DNA from: Paraburkholderia ginsengisoli NBRC 100965
Lineage (GTDB): Bacteria > Pseudomonadota > Gammaproteobacteria > Burkholderiales > Burkholderiaceae
Assembly: GCF_000739735.1 (NCBI RefSeq)
Contig: NZ_BBJF01000005.1
Span: forward strand, 124,001-188,000
Direction: 5' to 3'
DNA: 64,000 nt
Shown: one piece after another, positions 41,753-51,494 of the stretch
Numbering within the stretch: the first letter of the stretch is position 1
Layout: each line of letters begins with the position of its first letter
Made by a program: the position numbers and the translations under genes
Notes under the pieces: generated by a model
The model's input: the letters and a program-made list of their open reading frames with translations, nothing else
Database searches by the model: none
Told to the model about the DNA's origin: nothing

Positions 41753-42343
41753 AGGTCGACGGCTTTTATAAGAGCTCGATTAATGGTGATTGACGGCCCG
41801 GCGAGCCCGCGTCGATGACGCATGGCGTGCCCGGCAAACCGCACTGGCCGATGCGGTTGGGTACTGATCCGGCGTCTCCTTGGTGTCCGTCGGAAAGCTG
41901 TGTGCGGCATTGCATCAATTTCGAATTGAATGGCTCGCATAAACCTTATTCGGGGTTACCCGAATGCGGGGAAAGCAGTAAAGCGGAACGGAGTTTAGTG
42001 CATGCTGCTTGAAAGCTAATTGAAGAATTGAAGGGATATGTCCGTCTTTTTTACGGTTGATGGGGTGGCATTATTTACCGGCGCTATTGCGCATGGAATG
42101 GCGGGTGAGGAAATTCGTAACAAATCGTTTGAGTTAAGCTGCCCAGGGAGCCTTGCTTCATCACGTGCTTCGGACTCGGGGGGCGCCTGTCTGCCGCATG
42201 GAGTGGGCCGCGCGGCCTGGGTGCCGTCCTGGCCTCGGGCTATCGCTAGCGGGGTTCGCCAATTCGTCATGTGCGAAAGCGCACTGACACGGACCCATTG
42301 GGTGGCGCGTAATAGCGCAAAATTCAACGTTCAAAAAACTGAT
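41753..42343. other. Intergenic/regulatory region upstream of the hydrolase
   Basis: About 590 bp between divergent genes. A frame open from 42038 could extend the hydrolase by 102 codons and has GAAGGGAT upstream, but its sequence is unlike the rest and AT-rich at first. I therefore treat it as leader sequence. No other gene is supported. Confidence 0.5.
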
Positions 42344-44203
42344 ATGGCCACTCCATTGAAAGCGCTTCGCGCGACGACCGTCGAGAATGATCTCGAGGGG
42401 AGTGAGGCGGTTAAAGTCGACTTTAAAATGCACCCCGTCAATTTTGGCGGCCATTTCGGGTGGCTTTATGAGCCGTTGCCAAAATCCGGTGCAAAAGGCA
42501 AAGCGGGCATTGTGCTGTGCGCGCCGCTTGGCCATGAGGCTTTGTGGCTGCATCAAACCATGCGATCGCTCACCGACCGCCTCGCGGCGCGCGGCTTCGC
42601 GGTCCTGCGATTCGACTACGCGGGAACCGGCGATTCGATCGATCCAGGCGGGCTCGTCGAACCGGACAAGTGGACGGATGAGGCCGTCGAGGCCGTCGAC
42701 TTCCTCAGGCGTGCGACGGGCGTCGAGCGGGTCGCGCTGATCGGCTTCCGCTTCGGCGCGATGGTGGCCGCGCAGGCGGCGAGCGCGGCGCGCGTCGATA
42801 CCGTGGCGCTGGTTGCGCCGGTCGTCGGCGGGCGGCAGTTCGTGCGCGAAATGAGCGTGCTGCAACGCACCTGGTTGGAGAAGGCCGGCGAACAGGTCCG
42901 CAACGACGCGGTGCCGGCCGGCGCGTTCGACGTGCTGGGGCACCGCTTCAGCGACGCCGCAATGAACGCGGTCACGCACTGCGATCTGCGCCGCGCGGCA
43001 ACCGCGCCGGCGACGAAGCTGTTGATCGTTCACCCCGGCAGCCAGGGGCCCAGCCACGACTTGGCGGCCAGATACGACGCGCTGCAAGTCCAGGTCGATT
43101 CGCTGCCGTTCGCGGAATACGAGGAGGCGATGCAGCCTTCGTGGCAGGCAACGCTGCCCGAGGCGACGCTCGCCTCCGTCGAAGAATGGTTTGCCCGCGA
43201 GTTCGCGCCGTCGCCGTCGGCGGCGGCGTTTGCGCCGATCCCGCCGCGCGCGATGGCGTCGCTGCTGCGCTATCGACGCACGGGCGGCCTGCAGGGCGCG
43301 ATCGAGACGCCGGTGGAACTCGCCGACGGACGCCTGTTCGCAATCCTGTGCGAACCGGAGGGCCGTGGGGAACGCGCGCCGCTGGTAGTGATCGCCAACA
43401 CGGCGGCGACCAACCATGTCGGCGACGGCCGCTTCAATGTCGAGCTTGCCCGTACGCTCGCGCGCGCGGGCTTCGCGTCGTTGCGCGTCGACGCGCACGG
43501 GATCGGAGACAGCCGCAATGCGTGGATGGTCGCCAATCCGTCCTTGCTCAGTTACGAGCAGCTTGCCGCCGATACGTCGCTGGCCGTGGATTGGGCCGTC
43601 GCTCGCGGGCATCCGCGCGTGGCCGTGTTCGGCATCTGTTCGGGTGCCTATCTCGGCCTGCATGCCGCGACCACCAATCCCGCGGTGACGGCGCTGCTGC
43701 TCGTCAATCTGCAGAGCTTCGATTTTCCGGCGGGCTTCAGGATGTGCGACGCGACGAAGATCGGCGCCGGTTCGACGCGCGCGCATTTTCGGGCGATGCT
43801 GCGCGCGCAAAAATGGTCGCAGGTGCTGCGCGGCGAGGTCGGCTTGCGGCCCGTGTTGCGGACGCTGTCGCGCTACGCGATCGACGCCGTCGTCAGCAAC
43901 GTCGCGGCCTTGACCGGCGACGCGAACGGCAGCGCGGTGAACAAAGGCACACGCGCGCGGCGGCGCATGAAAGAACTCGATGAGCGCGGCGTTCGCGTGC
44001 GGCTGCTGTTCAGTCCGCTCGACCACGGGCTCGATGAGCTGCGCATGCACTTCGGCCCCGGCGGTCGGCGGTTGAACAAGCTGCTGCACGCAAGAGCGAT
44101 GATCATCCCGAACATGGATCACGAAGTGTTGAATCGTGCGGCGCGGCAGCGGGTTGCGGCGGTGTGCGAAACGTTTTTCAACCAGGCGTTTGCTCGCGAG
44201 TGA
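42344..44203 (+). CDS. Tandem alpha/beta-hydrolase protein with unusual nucleophile positions
   Basis: From ATG 42344 the protein has 619 residues and two alpha/beta-hydrolase domains (about 35-285 and 320-610). Domain 1 carries LCAPLGHEALWLHQTMRSL, the RFDYAGTGDS loop and a nucleophile elbow GFRFG (134-138) in which Arg136 replaces the expected Ser. Domain 2 carries RVDAHGIGDS and the elbow GICSG (430-434) with Cys432, as in dienelactone-hydrolase-like enzymes. A His suitable as base lies near the end (MDHEVL). No signal peptide. Domain 1 is probably inactive; domain 2 may use a Cys nucleophile. Start uncertain (42038 or 42269 possible). Confidence 0.75.
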   Translation: MATPLKALRATTVENDLEGSEAVKVDFKMHPVNFGGHFGWLYEPLPKSGAKGKAGIVLCAPLGHEALWLHQTMRSLTDRLAARGFAVLRFDYAGTGDSIDPGGLVEPDKWTDEAVEAVDFLRRATGVERVALIGFRFGAMVAAQAASAARVDTVALVAPVVGGRQFVREMSVLQRTWLEKAGEQVRNDAVPAGAFDVLGHRFSDAAMNAVTHCDLRRAATAPATKLLIVHPGSQGPSHDLAARYDALQVQVDSLPFAEYEEAMQPSWQATLPEATLASVEEWFAREFAPSPSAAAFAPIPPRAMASLLRYRRTGGLQGAIETPVELADGRLFAILCEPEGRGERAPLVVIANTAATNHVGDGRFNVELARTLARAGFASLRVDAHGIGDSRNAWMVANPSLLSYEQLAADTSLAVDWAVARGHPRVAVFGICSGAYLGLHAATTNPAVTALLLVNLQSFDFPAGFRMCDATKIGAGSTRAHFRAMLRAQKWSQVLRGEVGLRPVLRTLSRYAIDAVVSNVAALTGDANGSAVNKGTRARRRMKELDERGVRVRLLFSPLDHGLDELRMHFGPGGRRLNKLLHARAMIIPNMDHEVLNRAARQRVAAVCETFFNQAFARE

Positions 44204-44293
44204 AGCGGGCGGGCGATGTGCTGCGGTGCGATGCGATGCACGTGAGCGGCCCGCAGCGGCGGGCTGTCGCGCCTGGCGTTTCGATGGCGTGAC

Positions 44294-44650
44294 TCAGGGT
44301 TCGCGCGGCCAATGCGGCGGTGCAGCGCATTCGACGGTCGTCGCGCGGGTCTTCTCAACCGTGAGATTGACGGAGCGCGCCCCGAGCGGGCGGGTTCGAT
44401 GACGCACGCCCGCCGGCACGGTCAGCAACTGGCCGGCGTGCAAGTCGACAGTGCCATCGTCGAAATCGACGGCGAGCGCGCCTTCGACAACGTAAAACGT
44501 TTCGTCCGAATCCGGATGCCGGTGCCAGAAATACGGCGCGTCCATCACGCTGAGATGAACGTCGTGGTCGTTCACGCTCGTCAGCACCCGGTTCGAATAC
44601 CCCTGCTGCGTGCCGGCGGCGAGCGCACGCAAATCGATCGGCTGGATCAT
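44294..44650 (-). CDS. Cupin-domain protein
   Basis: The 118-residue single-cupin protein has the motif 1 sequence FWHRHPDSDETFYVVEGALAVDF (His, His, Glu) and motif 2 LLTVPAGVRHRTRPLG, together the usual metal-binding set. The start is placed at ATG 44650 (MIQPIDLRAL) after a GGAG site; the frame continues upstream. Function unknown; such small cupins can be isomerases, dioxygenases or sensors. Convergent with the hydrolase gene. Confidence 0.85.
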   Translation of the reverse strand: MIQPIDLRALAAGTQQGYSNRVLTSVNDHDVHLSVMDAPYFWHRHPDSDETFYVVEGALAVDFDDGTVDLHAGQLLTVPAGVRHRTRPLGARSVNLTVEKTRATTVECAAPPHWPREP

Positions 44651-45017
44651 GGCGTCTCCGTCAAGGTGGTCGACGAGCGTCGGCGTCGCGGCATGCTTCG
44701 CGCACCCGCTTGCGTACCGTTCTCGTGACACGATCAGCGTAGCCTGGTCGTGCCGTGGCCGCTAAGTCAAAAATTTTCGCGAGTATGTGAGCGAAATGAT
44801 CCGACTCGCGGACCTGAGGGCACCGGCCGTTCAGGAGCATCTGGCCGACACGGCTCGCTTTGTTGGAAGCCGAGCCGCTGTGCGTTGCGGTTCTTCTCCG
44901 CATCCTTACCCGATCCCGCCCACGCGATTGCCGCTTGCTCGTCAAATCGCGCGTTCGATTGCCGCCGACTTCGATCCGCCTTAACCTGTCGCGAAGCTAC
45001 CTACCTGGACCCGCGCG
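44651..45017. other. Divergent intergenic region
   Basis: About 370 bp between the cupin and PPC-domain genes. Short frames (44750-45064 and others) lack ribosome-binding sites and motifs. It probably holds both promoters. Confidence 0.5.
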
Positions 45018-45422
45018 ATGCAAGCACATCCTGTGCGCCTTTCTCCTGGCGACGATCTGCGTGACGCCCTCGAAGATGTACTGCGTCAGACCGGCATGCC
45101 GGCCGCCTTCGTGATCCAGGGCATCGGCAGCCTTGGCATTGCTCAACTGCGATTTGCCGGCAACGAGGAAGCCACCGAACTGCGCGACGATCTGGAGATT
45201 CTCACACTCGCCGGCTCCCTGTCATCCGATGGCGCGCATCTGCATATGTCGGTGGCCGATCCGCGTGGCCGGATGTTCGGCGGTCATGTGGGACGCGGCT
45301 GCTTCGTTCGTACCACTGCGGAGATATTGGTGGTGCTTCTTCCTGAACATCGTTTCTCCAGAGAACTCGATTCCGCTTCGGGCTTTATGGAGTTGGTGAT
45401 ACGAAGTTCATCGACCGGGTGA
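45018..45422 (+). CDS. PPC/DUF296 domain protein
   Basis: The 134-residue protein matches the PPC (plant and prokaryote conserved) domain: HPVRLSPGDDLRDALEDVLRQ, AAFVIQGIGSLGIAQLRFA, GAHLHMSVADPRGRMFGGHV, ILVVLLPEHRFSRELDSASG. Metal-ligand His residues are present (HLH and GGH). Members are trimeric and are thought to bind DNA or metal in bacteria; function is unclear. Confidence 0.88.
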   Translation: MQAHPVRLSPGDDLRDALEDVLRQTGMPAAFVIQGIGSLGIAQLRFAGNEEATELRDDLEILTLAGSLSSDGAHLHMSVADPRGRMFGGHVGRGCFVRTTAEILVVLLPEHRFSRELDSASGFMELVIRSSSTG

Positions 45423-45520
45423 CATGTCGACAATTCCGGTTATGCTTCGGTGAACGCCAGAGCTACACCCGATTCTTCTGTATTTCCACTGCGAAGTTCA
45501 CGGAACCCAAAGGAGGAAGC

Positions 45521-45901
45521 ATGAACAAAAAGGCTGCGGGCAGAATGAGCGGTGCAATGTTCGTTGTGGCCATCGCGAGTTGCGCCACTTATGCGAACGC
45601 GCAAACAGGGTTGAGCACGCCGGCCGATTTCGGTGGGCAAATGCTGGCCGTGTCGACGTCGTCGCCTGGCACCCGGCCAGATACCTCGGTGGTTCGAGAC
45701 GTTCGCCGGGCTCTTGGGCGCGTGCCGGAGATGGATGATTCGGAGATTCACATCAGGGTGAGCCACGGCGTCGTCACGCTCACAGGACGGGTGCCCGAAA
45801 CCTGGCAGATTTCGCGTGCTGGCAACGCGGCGAGGTCGGTGCTCGGCGTCAGGTCAGTGAGGAACAGATTGGAGGTACTGGAGGAGGGCAGCGGCAAGTG
45901 A
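45521..45901 (+). CDS. BON-domain periplasmic protein (paralogue of 40320-40703)
   Basis: The 126-residue protein has a signal peptide (AMFVVAIASCATYANAQ) and a C-terminal BON domain (VVRDVRRALGRVPEMDDSEI, SHGVVTLTGRVPETWQISRA, ARSVLGVRSVRNRLEV). It shares the signal-peptide end TYANAQ and most of the domain with the other BON protein 5 kb away, suggesting a duplication. ATG 45521 has AGGAGG four bases upstream. Hairpin terminator follows. Confidence 0.88.
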   Translation: MNKKAAGRMSGAMFVVAIASCATYANAQTGLSTPADFGGQMLAVSTSSPGTRPDTSVVRDVRRALGRVPEMDDSEIHIRVSHGVVTLTGRVPETWQISRAGNAARSVLGVRSVRNRLEVLEEGSGK

Positions 45902-45904
45902 GCC

Positions 45905-45933
45905 GGTACGCCGTGCAATGGTCACGGCGTACC
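45905..45933 (+). terminator. Hairpin downstream of the second BON gene
   Basis: GGTACGCCGTG pairs perfectly with CACGGCGTACC (11 bp, 7-nt loop). It starts 4 bp after the stop codon and is followed by TTGCTGCC, so the U tract is weak. Confidence 0.65.
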
Positions 45934-46072
45934 TTGCTGCCAGCGGGCTCGCGCTTATGCGCCCGATAGTGCGGGCCACGAAGCGTCGAGCCTGATGCGC
46001 CGACAACGTTCTATCCGCGCAAGCGTCCATCCCCGCGCGTGATCGACGCCATCCGTTTGATCCGGATGGCGA

Positions 46073-46333
46073 CTAGCGGTAGTTAACAAAGTTGATGATG
46101 TCATTGAGGAACCACGGCAGAATCAATTGCGTATCCGAATAGCTGGTGCCGACGGTGAGCCTCTGTGGCTTCGACGCGGAGTTGCCGGGCATCGCGCCGT
46201 TGGTGCCGTGCAGAATGTACGTATCCGTATCGGCCGGACCTGAGCGGGCGGTCTGATCGTTCGCGGTCGACTGGTTGGACGCGCAACCGGCGAAGAGCAC
46301 AACGAGAACCGCTGCGAGGCAAAAGGACTTCAT
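46073..46333 (-). CDS. Small putative lipoprotein
   Basis: The 86-residue protein has a lipoprotein signal (MKSFCLAAVLVVLFAGCASN, lipobox LFAGC). The mature part (QSTANDQTARSGPADTDTY..., ending LILPWFLNDIINFVNYR) has no recognised domain. The frame extends upstream by 61 codons, but ATG 46333 alone gives the lipobox. It is probably membrane-anchored in the periplasm. Confidence 0.7.
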   Translation of the reverse strand: MKSFCLAAVLVVLFAGCASNQSTANDQTARSGPADTDTYILHGTNGAMPGNSASKPQRLTVGTSYSDTQLILPWFLNDIINFVNYR

Positions 46334-46552
46334 GATGGCGTGAACTCCAGCAAGGCGACACCGACAATACGGCGATGACGGATTCGTTTCGCAGGCGATT
46401 GGACTCTGCCGCATGCCAGAGGCGCGGCCCGACCCGACCCGAAACTTTCCTCGACTCTGACAGAAGCCGACGTTCATCGCAACGCTATTCATCGCCAATC
46501 CGAGCGAAGGGCGCACGCCTGAAGACCGCGCCGCGTCATTTCCTCCGCGCCT

Positions 46553-47038
46553 TCACATTGTGCTTTCGAGAAAGTCGGTAATCGCATCGCGACTCGGCGT
46601 GAGACCCTTCAATTGGAGAACGGCGCCGGCATTGCCCCGGTGATAGGTGCCGTGCAGACAAACGTGCAGAATGATCTCGCCTCGCTGCATGCGCGCCCGC
46701 TTGCCGCTGGTGTACACGAAGTTCAGAGGCTGCTCGAAATCGTTTTCCGTCAGGCTCTCCACGTATGACACGTACCAGTCGTCGACTGCTTTTGCACTTT
46801 TCGCCAGCACGTCGAGCGCGGGTACTTTTTCGGAGCGCGGCGCCTTGAAGGTATGCGGCAATCCTTGTAAGTGATGCTGAAAAATGGTGTCGACCGCATT
46901 GATATGGTCGAGGATGCGCAGCATGATCGAAGCCTCGTCGGTGCTCAGCTTGTCGAAATTCTGGCTGACGGCATCGTAGAGGCCACGATCGGCCCATTGT
47001 TTGATCGCAATGAGTTTGGAGTAGGGCTGACGGATCAT
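46553..47038 (-). CDS. DinB-family (DUF664-like) protein
   Basis: The 161-residue four-helix-bundle protein of the DinB superfamily has the metal-binding His pattern in RILDHINAVDTIFQHHLQG (about 42-60) and HVCLHGTYHRGNAGAVL (about 125-141). Members often act as thiol-dependent metalloenzymes or stress proteins; this one is unassigned. Start ATG 47038 with AAAGGAAACC. Divergent from a TetR regulator with a shared operator. Confidence 0.9.
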   Translation of the reverse strand: MIRQPYSKLIAIKQWADRGLYDAVSQNFDKLSTDEASIMLRILDHINAVDTIFQHHLQGLPHTFKAPRSEKVPALDVLAKSAKAVDDWYVSYVESLTENDFEQPLNFVYTSGKRARMQRGEIILHVCLHGTYHRGNAGAVLQLKGLTPSRDAITDFLESTM

Positions 47039-47148
47039 GAGAGGTTTCCTTTAATCATTCGGTGACGATAGAGGCGCGATTCGGGCCGGCCCCTGTATTG
47101 ATGAGTGGTGCTACGGTTCGGGTCCACGGCGCCATCGCCTGCAGGCAT

Positions 47149-47170
47149 AATACGAGCGGTTGCTCGTATT
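47149..47170. promoter_or_regulatory. TetR-type operator between dinB-like and tetR genes
   Basis: AATACGAGC (47149-47157) and GCTCGTATT (47162-47170) are perfect 9-bp inverted arms with a 4-bp spacer. The site lies 28 bp upstream of the tetR start and 110 bp upstream of the DinB-family gene, positioned to control both divergent genes. Confidence 0.75.
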
Positions 47171-47198
47171 TATCTACTCGCATTCCGGAGCGCGGAAA

Positions 47199-47822
47199 AT
47201 GGCGCGGAAACCGCTCACGAAACCCAGAAAACACGCCTCTCAGGGGAGGTCGCGCGCGACGGTCGATGCGCTGATCGAAGCAACCGCTCGCATTCTGGTC
47301 AAGGACGGTTTCGATAAAACCAGCACCAACCGCATCGCCGAAAAAGCGGGCGTGAGTGTCGGCTCGCTCTACCAGTATTTCCCCAGCAAAGAAGCGCTCG
47401 TGGCCGCTGTGGTCGAGCGTCATACTGAGGAGCTGATGCACGTCGTCCGAACCGTGCTGGCGGACGTGGCGAAGCTTCCCGTGGACGAGGCCGTGCGCAA
47501 GCTGGTCACGGCGGCGATCCACGCGCATCGCATCGATCCCGAACTGCATCGCGTGCTGGCGGAGCAGATGCCACGCACGGGACGCGCGGCGAACGCGGAC
47601 GTTCTGAGCGTGGAAACCTATGCGCTGTTCAGGGCGTATCTCGACGCCCACGCCGACGAGTTTCGCGCGGTCGACCTGGAGCTTGCCACGTTCGTGTGCG
47701 TGACCTCGATCGAGGCGCTGACTCATTCGGCCGTGCTGGACTATGCCGGGCGCCTCTCGGAAGAAGCGATGGACGCGCTCGTCGACGAAGCCACACGGCT
47801 CATCGTCCGATATCTGCAATAG
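47199..47822 (+). CDS. TetR family transcriptional regulator
   Basis: The 207-residue protein has the N-terminal HTH at about 15-65 (ARSRATVDALIEATARI-like; STNRIAEKAGVSVGSLYQYFPSKEALVAAVVERH). The C-terminal ligand-binding helical domain (about 75-207) is of the TetR_C type. The start ATG 47199 has CCGGAG upstream; the frame is open 39 bp further. It probably represses itself and the divergent DinB-family gene by way of the palindrome at 47149. The inducer is unknown. Confidence 0.93.
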   Translation: MARKPLTKPRKHASQGRSRATVDALIEATARILVKDGFDKTSTNRIAEKAGVSVGSLYQYFPSKEALVAAVVERHTEELMHVVRTVLADVAKLPVDEAVRKLVTAAIHAHRIDPELHRVLAEQMPRTGRAANADVLSVETYALFRAYLDAHADEFRAVDLELATFVCVTSIEALTHSAVLDYAGRLSEEAMDALVDEATRLIVRYLQ

Positions 47823-47856
47823 CCGCGGTGGTCCTCTCGCACACAGGCCGGCAGCC

Positions 47857-47887
47857 TTGACCGCATGTGCGACCGCTGCGCTATACT
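47857..47887 (+). promoter_or_regulatory. Probable sigma-70 promoter of the trpS leader
   Basis: TTGACC (47857-47862) and TATACT (47882-47887) are good -35 and -10 hexamers with a 19-bp spacer, slightly long. They lie just upstream of the leader peptide start at 47895, so the leader transcript would be very short 5', as in trp leaders. Confidence 0.6.
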
Positions 47888-47894
47888 CCAGCCC

Positions 47895-47945
47895 ATGGAT
47901 ACGAAACCGACCTCGCTGAACCTGCATCGTTGGTGGCACGCCTGA
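47895..47945 (+). CDS. Trp leader peptide of the trpS attenuator (16 residues)
   Basis: ATG 47895 to TGA 47945 encodes MDTKPTSLNLHRWWHA. The tandem Trp codons (47931-47936) lie near the end, as in trpL peptides. It is followed within 40 bp by a terminator hairpin and then trpS. If charged tRNA-Trp is scarce, a ribosome stalls on the Trp codons; otherwise translation finishes and the terminator forms. Coding for a functional protein is not implied; the peptide is a sensor. Confidence 0.8.
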   Translation: MDTKPTSLNLHRWWHA

Positions 47946-47949
47946 ACCC

Positions 47950-49076
<1,127 letters not shown>

Positions 49077-49198
49077 AAAGCGGCCTTGTTGATGCCGTAC
49101 TTTCGTGGCGGGCGTGACGCCGCATGGGTTTTCATCGAGGGTTCGAACCTTTGAGCGAGCGTGATTGACGACTCGGATGCATCGCGCGAGTAAACGCT

Positions 49199-49228
49199 GT
49201 TGGGCCGCACATCAAAGTGCGGCCCAAC
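49199..49228. terminator. Strong bidirectional hairpin between trpS and the GH3 gene
   Basis: GTTGGGCCGCAC pairs perfectly with GTGCGGCCCAAC (12 bp, loop ATCAAA). It lies between convergent genes, 29 bp before the GH3 stop. There is no clear U tract on either side, so its efficiency is uncertain. Confidence 0.6.
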
Positions 49229-49257
49229 CGAACAGCGCTATCTACCGCGTGCCCGCC

Positions 49258-51276
49258 TCAATACGACATCCCATATCCGTACGGATATAACGGATGCGCG
49301 GTATCGTGCGGCACGTCCTCCCGTTGCGCGGCCACCTCATCCATCGACGAAGGCAACTCAAACGGCAGCTTGCCCTCCGGCTTACCTTTGCCGGTCAGCA
49401 CGTCGAACAGCGCGATATCGCTTGCGCCGAAGTTGGCGAGAATCGCGCTCGTCTTGTCCTGCACGTTGGTCAGAATGGCCGGTCGATCCATATACACCGA
49501 CACGATCGATCGCGGCGCGGCAGCCGCCTGCTTGATCGCTTCATAGTCCTTGTTGCCGTCGACGAAAGCGAGACTGCCCTCATGCTGCATCGCGCCGAAC
49601 ACGTAGTTCGGATGCAAGGTCTCGTACGGCGTGCTCACGCGCAGGATCGCGACATCGGCGGCTTGCGGCGTATCGACGACCGTGTAGCCGTATTGCTGCG
49701 CCACCGCCGGATCGATACCGTACAGCCACACTTTCTTGCTTGTCGCCGTCAATGGCAGCACGTTGCCCGTGTTCTGCAGCAGGACCATCGAGCGGCGTTG
49801 CGCATCGAGCGCCTGCGCCTTGAAATCCGCATTGCCGACGATCGAGCCGGCCGCTTCCGCATCCACGTACGGATGATCGAAGAGGCCTTGCTGGAATTTT
49901 TGCAACAGCACGCGGTACGCGGAATCCGCGAGGCGCGCTTCGCTCAGCAAGCCCTGATTGACGGCCTGAATGAGGAACGACGGATCGTCCTCGCCGCCGA
50001 ACTGATCGATGCCCGCCGTGACGGCCTTCACGAAGCGCTGGAGGCGCGTCGCGGATTCCATGCCCCACGGCATGCCGAGTCCCGCGAACGACGGCGCGCC
50101 GGACGACGTACCGTTCATGCAGTTGGTGTCGCAATCCGACGCAATCAGCCAGTCCGACACGACCACGCCCTTGAAGCCGTACTTGCCGCGCAGCAGATCG
50201 GTCAGCAGCGCCTTGTCATAGGCTGCGCCGACCTGTTCGAGCGCGATGCCGTCCACGGTCACCGGGCCATCCGGCTCCGAATAGGTTGGCATCACCGAAC
50301 CGGCGTTGGCCGCGAAGGCGCCTTCGAATGGCTTCAGATGATAGGCGAAGTTATTGCCGGGATACGTCGCGTAGCGGCCATAGTAGTTGTGGCTGTCGAA
50401 GCCGGATTTCTGCGCGCCATAAGCGGCCCAATGCTTGACCACCGCAATCACGCTCGTTTCATTGATGCCGGTATTGCCGCCCTGGAAGCCTTCGATATAC
50501 GCCTGAACCTGCGCCTTCGCGACATCCGCGTCTTCCCCGAACGTGCCGTTGATGCGGGCCCAACGCGGTTCGGTCGCGAGATCGGCCTGGGGCGAAAGCG
50601 CCTCCGTGATGCCGACCGCGCGATATTCCTGGCGCGCTATATCGCCGAACTTGCGCGTCAGTGCGCTATCGCCGATCGCCGCGAAACCCAGCGTCTCCGG
50701 CCATTGCGAAAAGCCGCTGCCGCCCGCGCTCGCGCCTAGCACGTACTGGAAATGATTGCGCGGATCGGAACTGATCGACACCGGAATGCCCAGTCGCGAT
50801 TGCTCGGCCAGAGTCTGGATCTGGTTGTACTGCGAGGCCATCGTGTTCGCATCGCCGCTCATACGCGTGATGTAGGTGCTGATGTCGCGATCGTTGATCT
50901 GCGTTTTCAAGGCGGCGAGATCGTAGGCCGTGCCGGTTCCCGCGCCGGTCGTGTCGTTCAGCACGGGCGCGGTGCCGTGCATCATCAGTCCGGCCTTTTC
51001 GGCGAGTGTCAGCCGGTTGGTCAGATCGCGCGCGCGGACGTCGGCGGACAGACGCCAGTCTTCGTAGGGATCGAGCTGGCCGTTGCGATTCATGTCCTTG
51101 AACTTGAGGTTGTCTTTCGTGAGCAAGGGCAGAGTCGTGTAGCCGAAATCGCGCTGCGCGACGCTCGGGGGATTTTCGCTGACATCGCTGCCGCAAGCGA
51201 ACAGGCCGAGTGCGAGTGCGGCGCTGGCGGCGGCAATGGCCGTGACTCGGCAGGCAGGCTGGGAAAAGAGGTGCAT
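49258..51276 (-). CDS. Exported glycoside hydrolase family 3 beta-glucosidase-like enzyme
   Basis: The 672-residue protein has a lipoprotein signal (MHLFSQPACRVTAIAAASAA, lipobox LGLFACG). The GH3 catalytic domains follow: barrel domain with the KHWAAYG region and the nucleophile Asp in GVVVSDWLI, then the C-terminal alpha/beta sandwich (YRVLLQKFQQGLFDHP; SMVLLQNTGNVLPL). An EF-hand-like DMNRNGQLDPYEDW lies near residue 60. It would release glucose or related sugars from beta-glucosides in the periplasm or at the outer surface. The start at 51276 has CGGAGACACAG upstream; the frame extends further. Divergent from an AraC regulator. Confidence 0.92.
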   Translation of the reverse strand: MHLFSQPACRVTAIAAASAALALGLFACGSDVSENPPSVAQRDFGYTTLPLLTKDNLKFKDMNRNGQLDPYEDWRLSADVRARDLTNRLTLAEKAGLMMHGTAPVLNDTTGAGTGTAYDLAALKTQINDRDISTYITRMSGDANTMASQYNQIQTLAEQSRLGIPVSISSDPRNHFQYVLGASAGGSGFSQWPETLGFAAIGDSALTRKFGDIARQEYRAVGITEALSPQADLATEPRWARINGTFGEDADVAKAQVQAYIEGFQGGNTGINETSVIAVVKHWAAYGAQKSGFDSHNYYGRYATYPGNNFAYHLKPFEGAFAANAGSVMPTYSEPDGPVTVDGIALEQVGAAYDKALLTDLLRGKYGFKGVVVSDWLIASDCDTNCMNGTSSGAPSFAGLGMPWGMESATRLQRFVKAVTAGIDQFGGEDDPSFLIQAVNQGLLSEARLADSAYRVLLQKFQQGLFDHPYVDAEAAGSIVGNADFKAQALDAQRRSMVLLQNTGNVLPLTATSKKVWLYGIDPAVAQQYGYTVVDTPQAADVAILRVSTPYETLHPNYVFGAMQHEGSLAFVDGNKDYEAIKQAAAAPRSIVSVYMDRPAILTNVQDKTSAILANFGASDIALFDVLTGKGKPEGKLPFELPSSMDEVAAQREDVPHDTAHPLYPYGYGMSY

Positions 51277-51494
51277 CTGTGTCTCCGGATTCGGTGGATC
51301 TTCGAGTTCTGGCAGCCCATTCGACGGGCTGCGTATTACCTTATCCTTACCGTCTCCTACTGGTTTGACTGTGCGGTGCAGCATTTGTCTTTGCGGAGCA
51401 GGATGCGTAACGAAGCTGAACGCAAGTCGAAGAAGGCGAAATGTAATGGCAATTCCTGATGGATTCGCACGCGCGGTGTGGGCATGATCGCGAG

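Noticed and set aside
42038..42343. N-terminal extension of the hydrolase (102 codons)
   Set aside because: It has a plausible ribosome-binding site at 42038, but the extra sequence is unlike a hydrolase, partly AT-rich and has no domain. The start is kept at 42344 with uncertainty.
42161..44122. Long minus-strand frame (653 codons) opposite the tandem hydrolase
   Set aside because: The hydrolase frame has domains and codon bias; the antisense product is Arg/His/Gln-rich and featureless.
49138..49160. Sequence GGGTTCGAACCT resembling a tRNA T-arm
   Set aside because: No acceptor, D-arm or anticodon arm can be found at the right distances, and no CCA-type 3' end matches.
49294..50739. Plus-strand frame (481 codons) inside the GH3 gene
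   Set aside because: Antisense to conserved GH3 motifs, with typical shadow composition.
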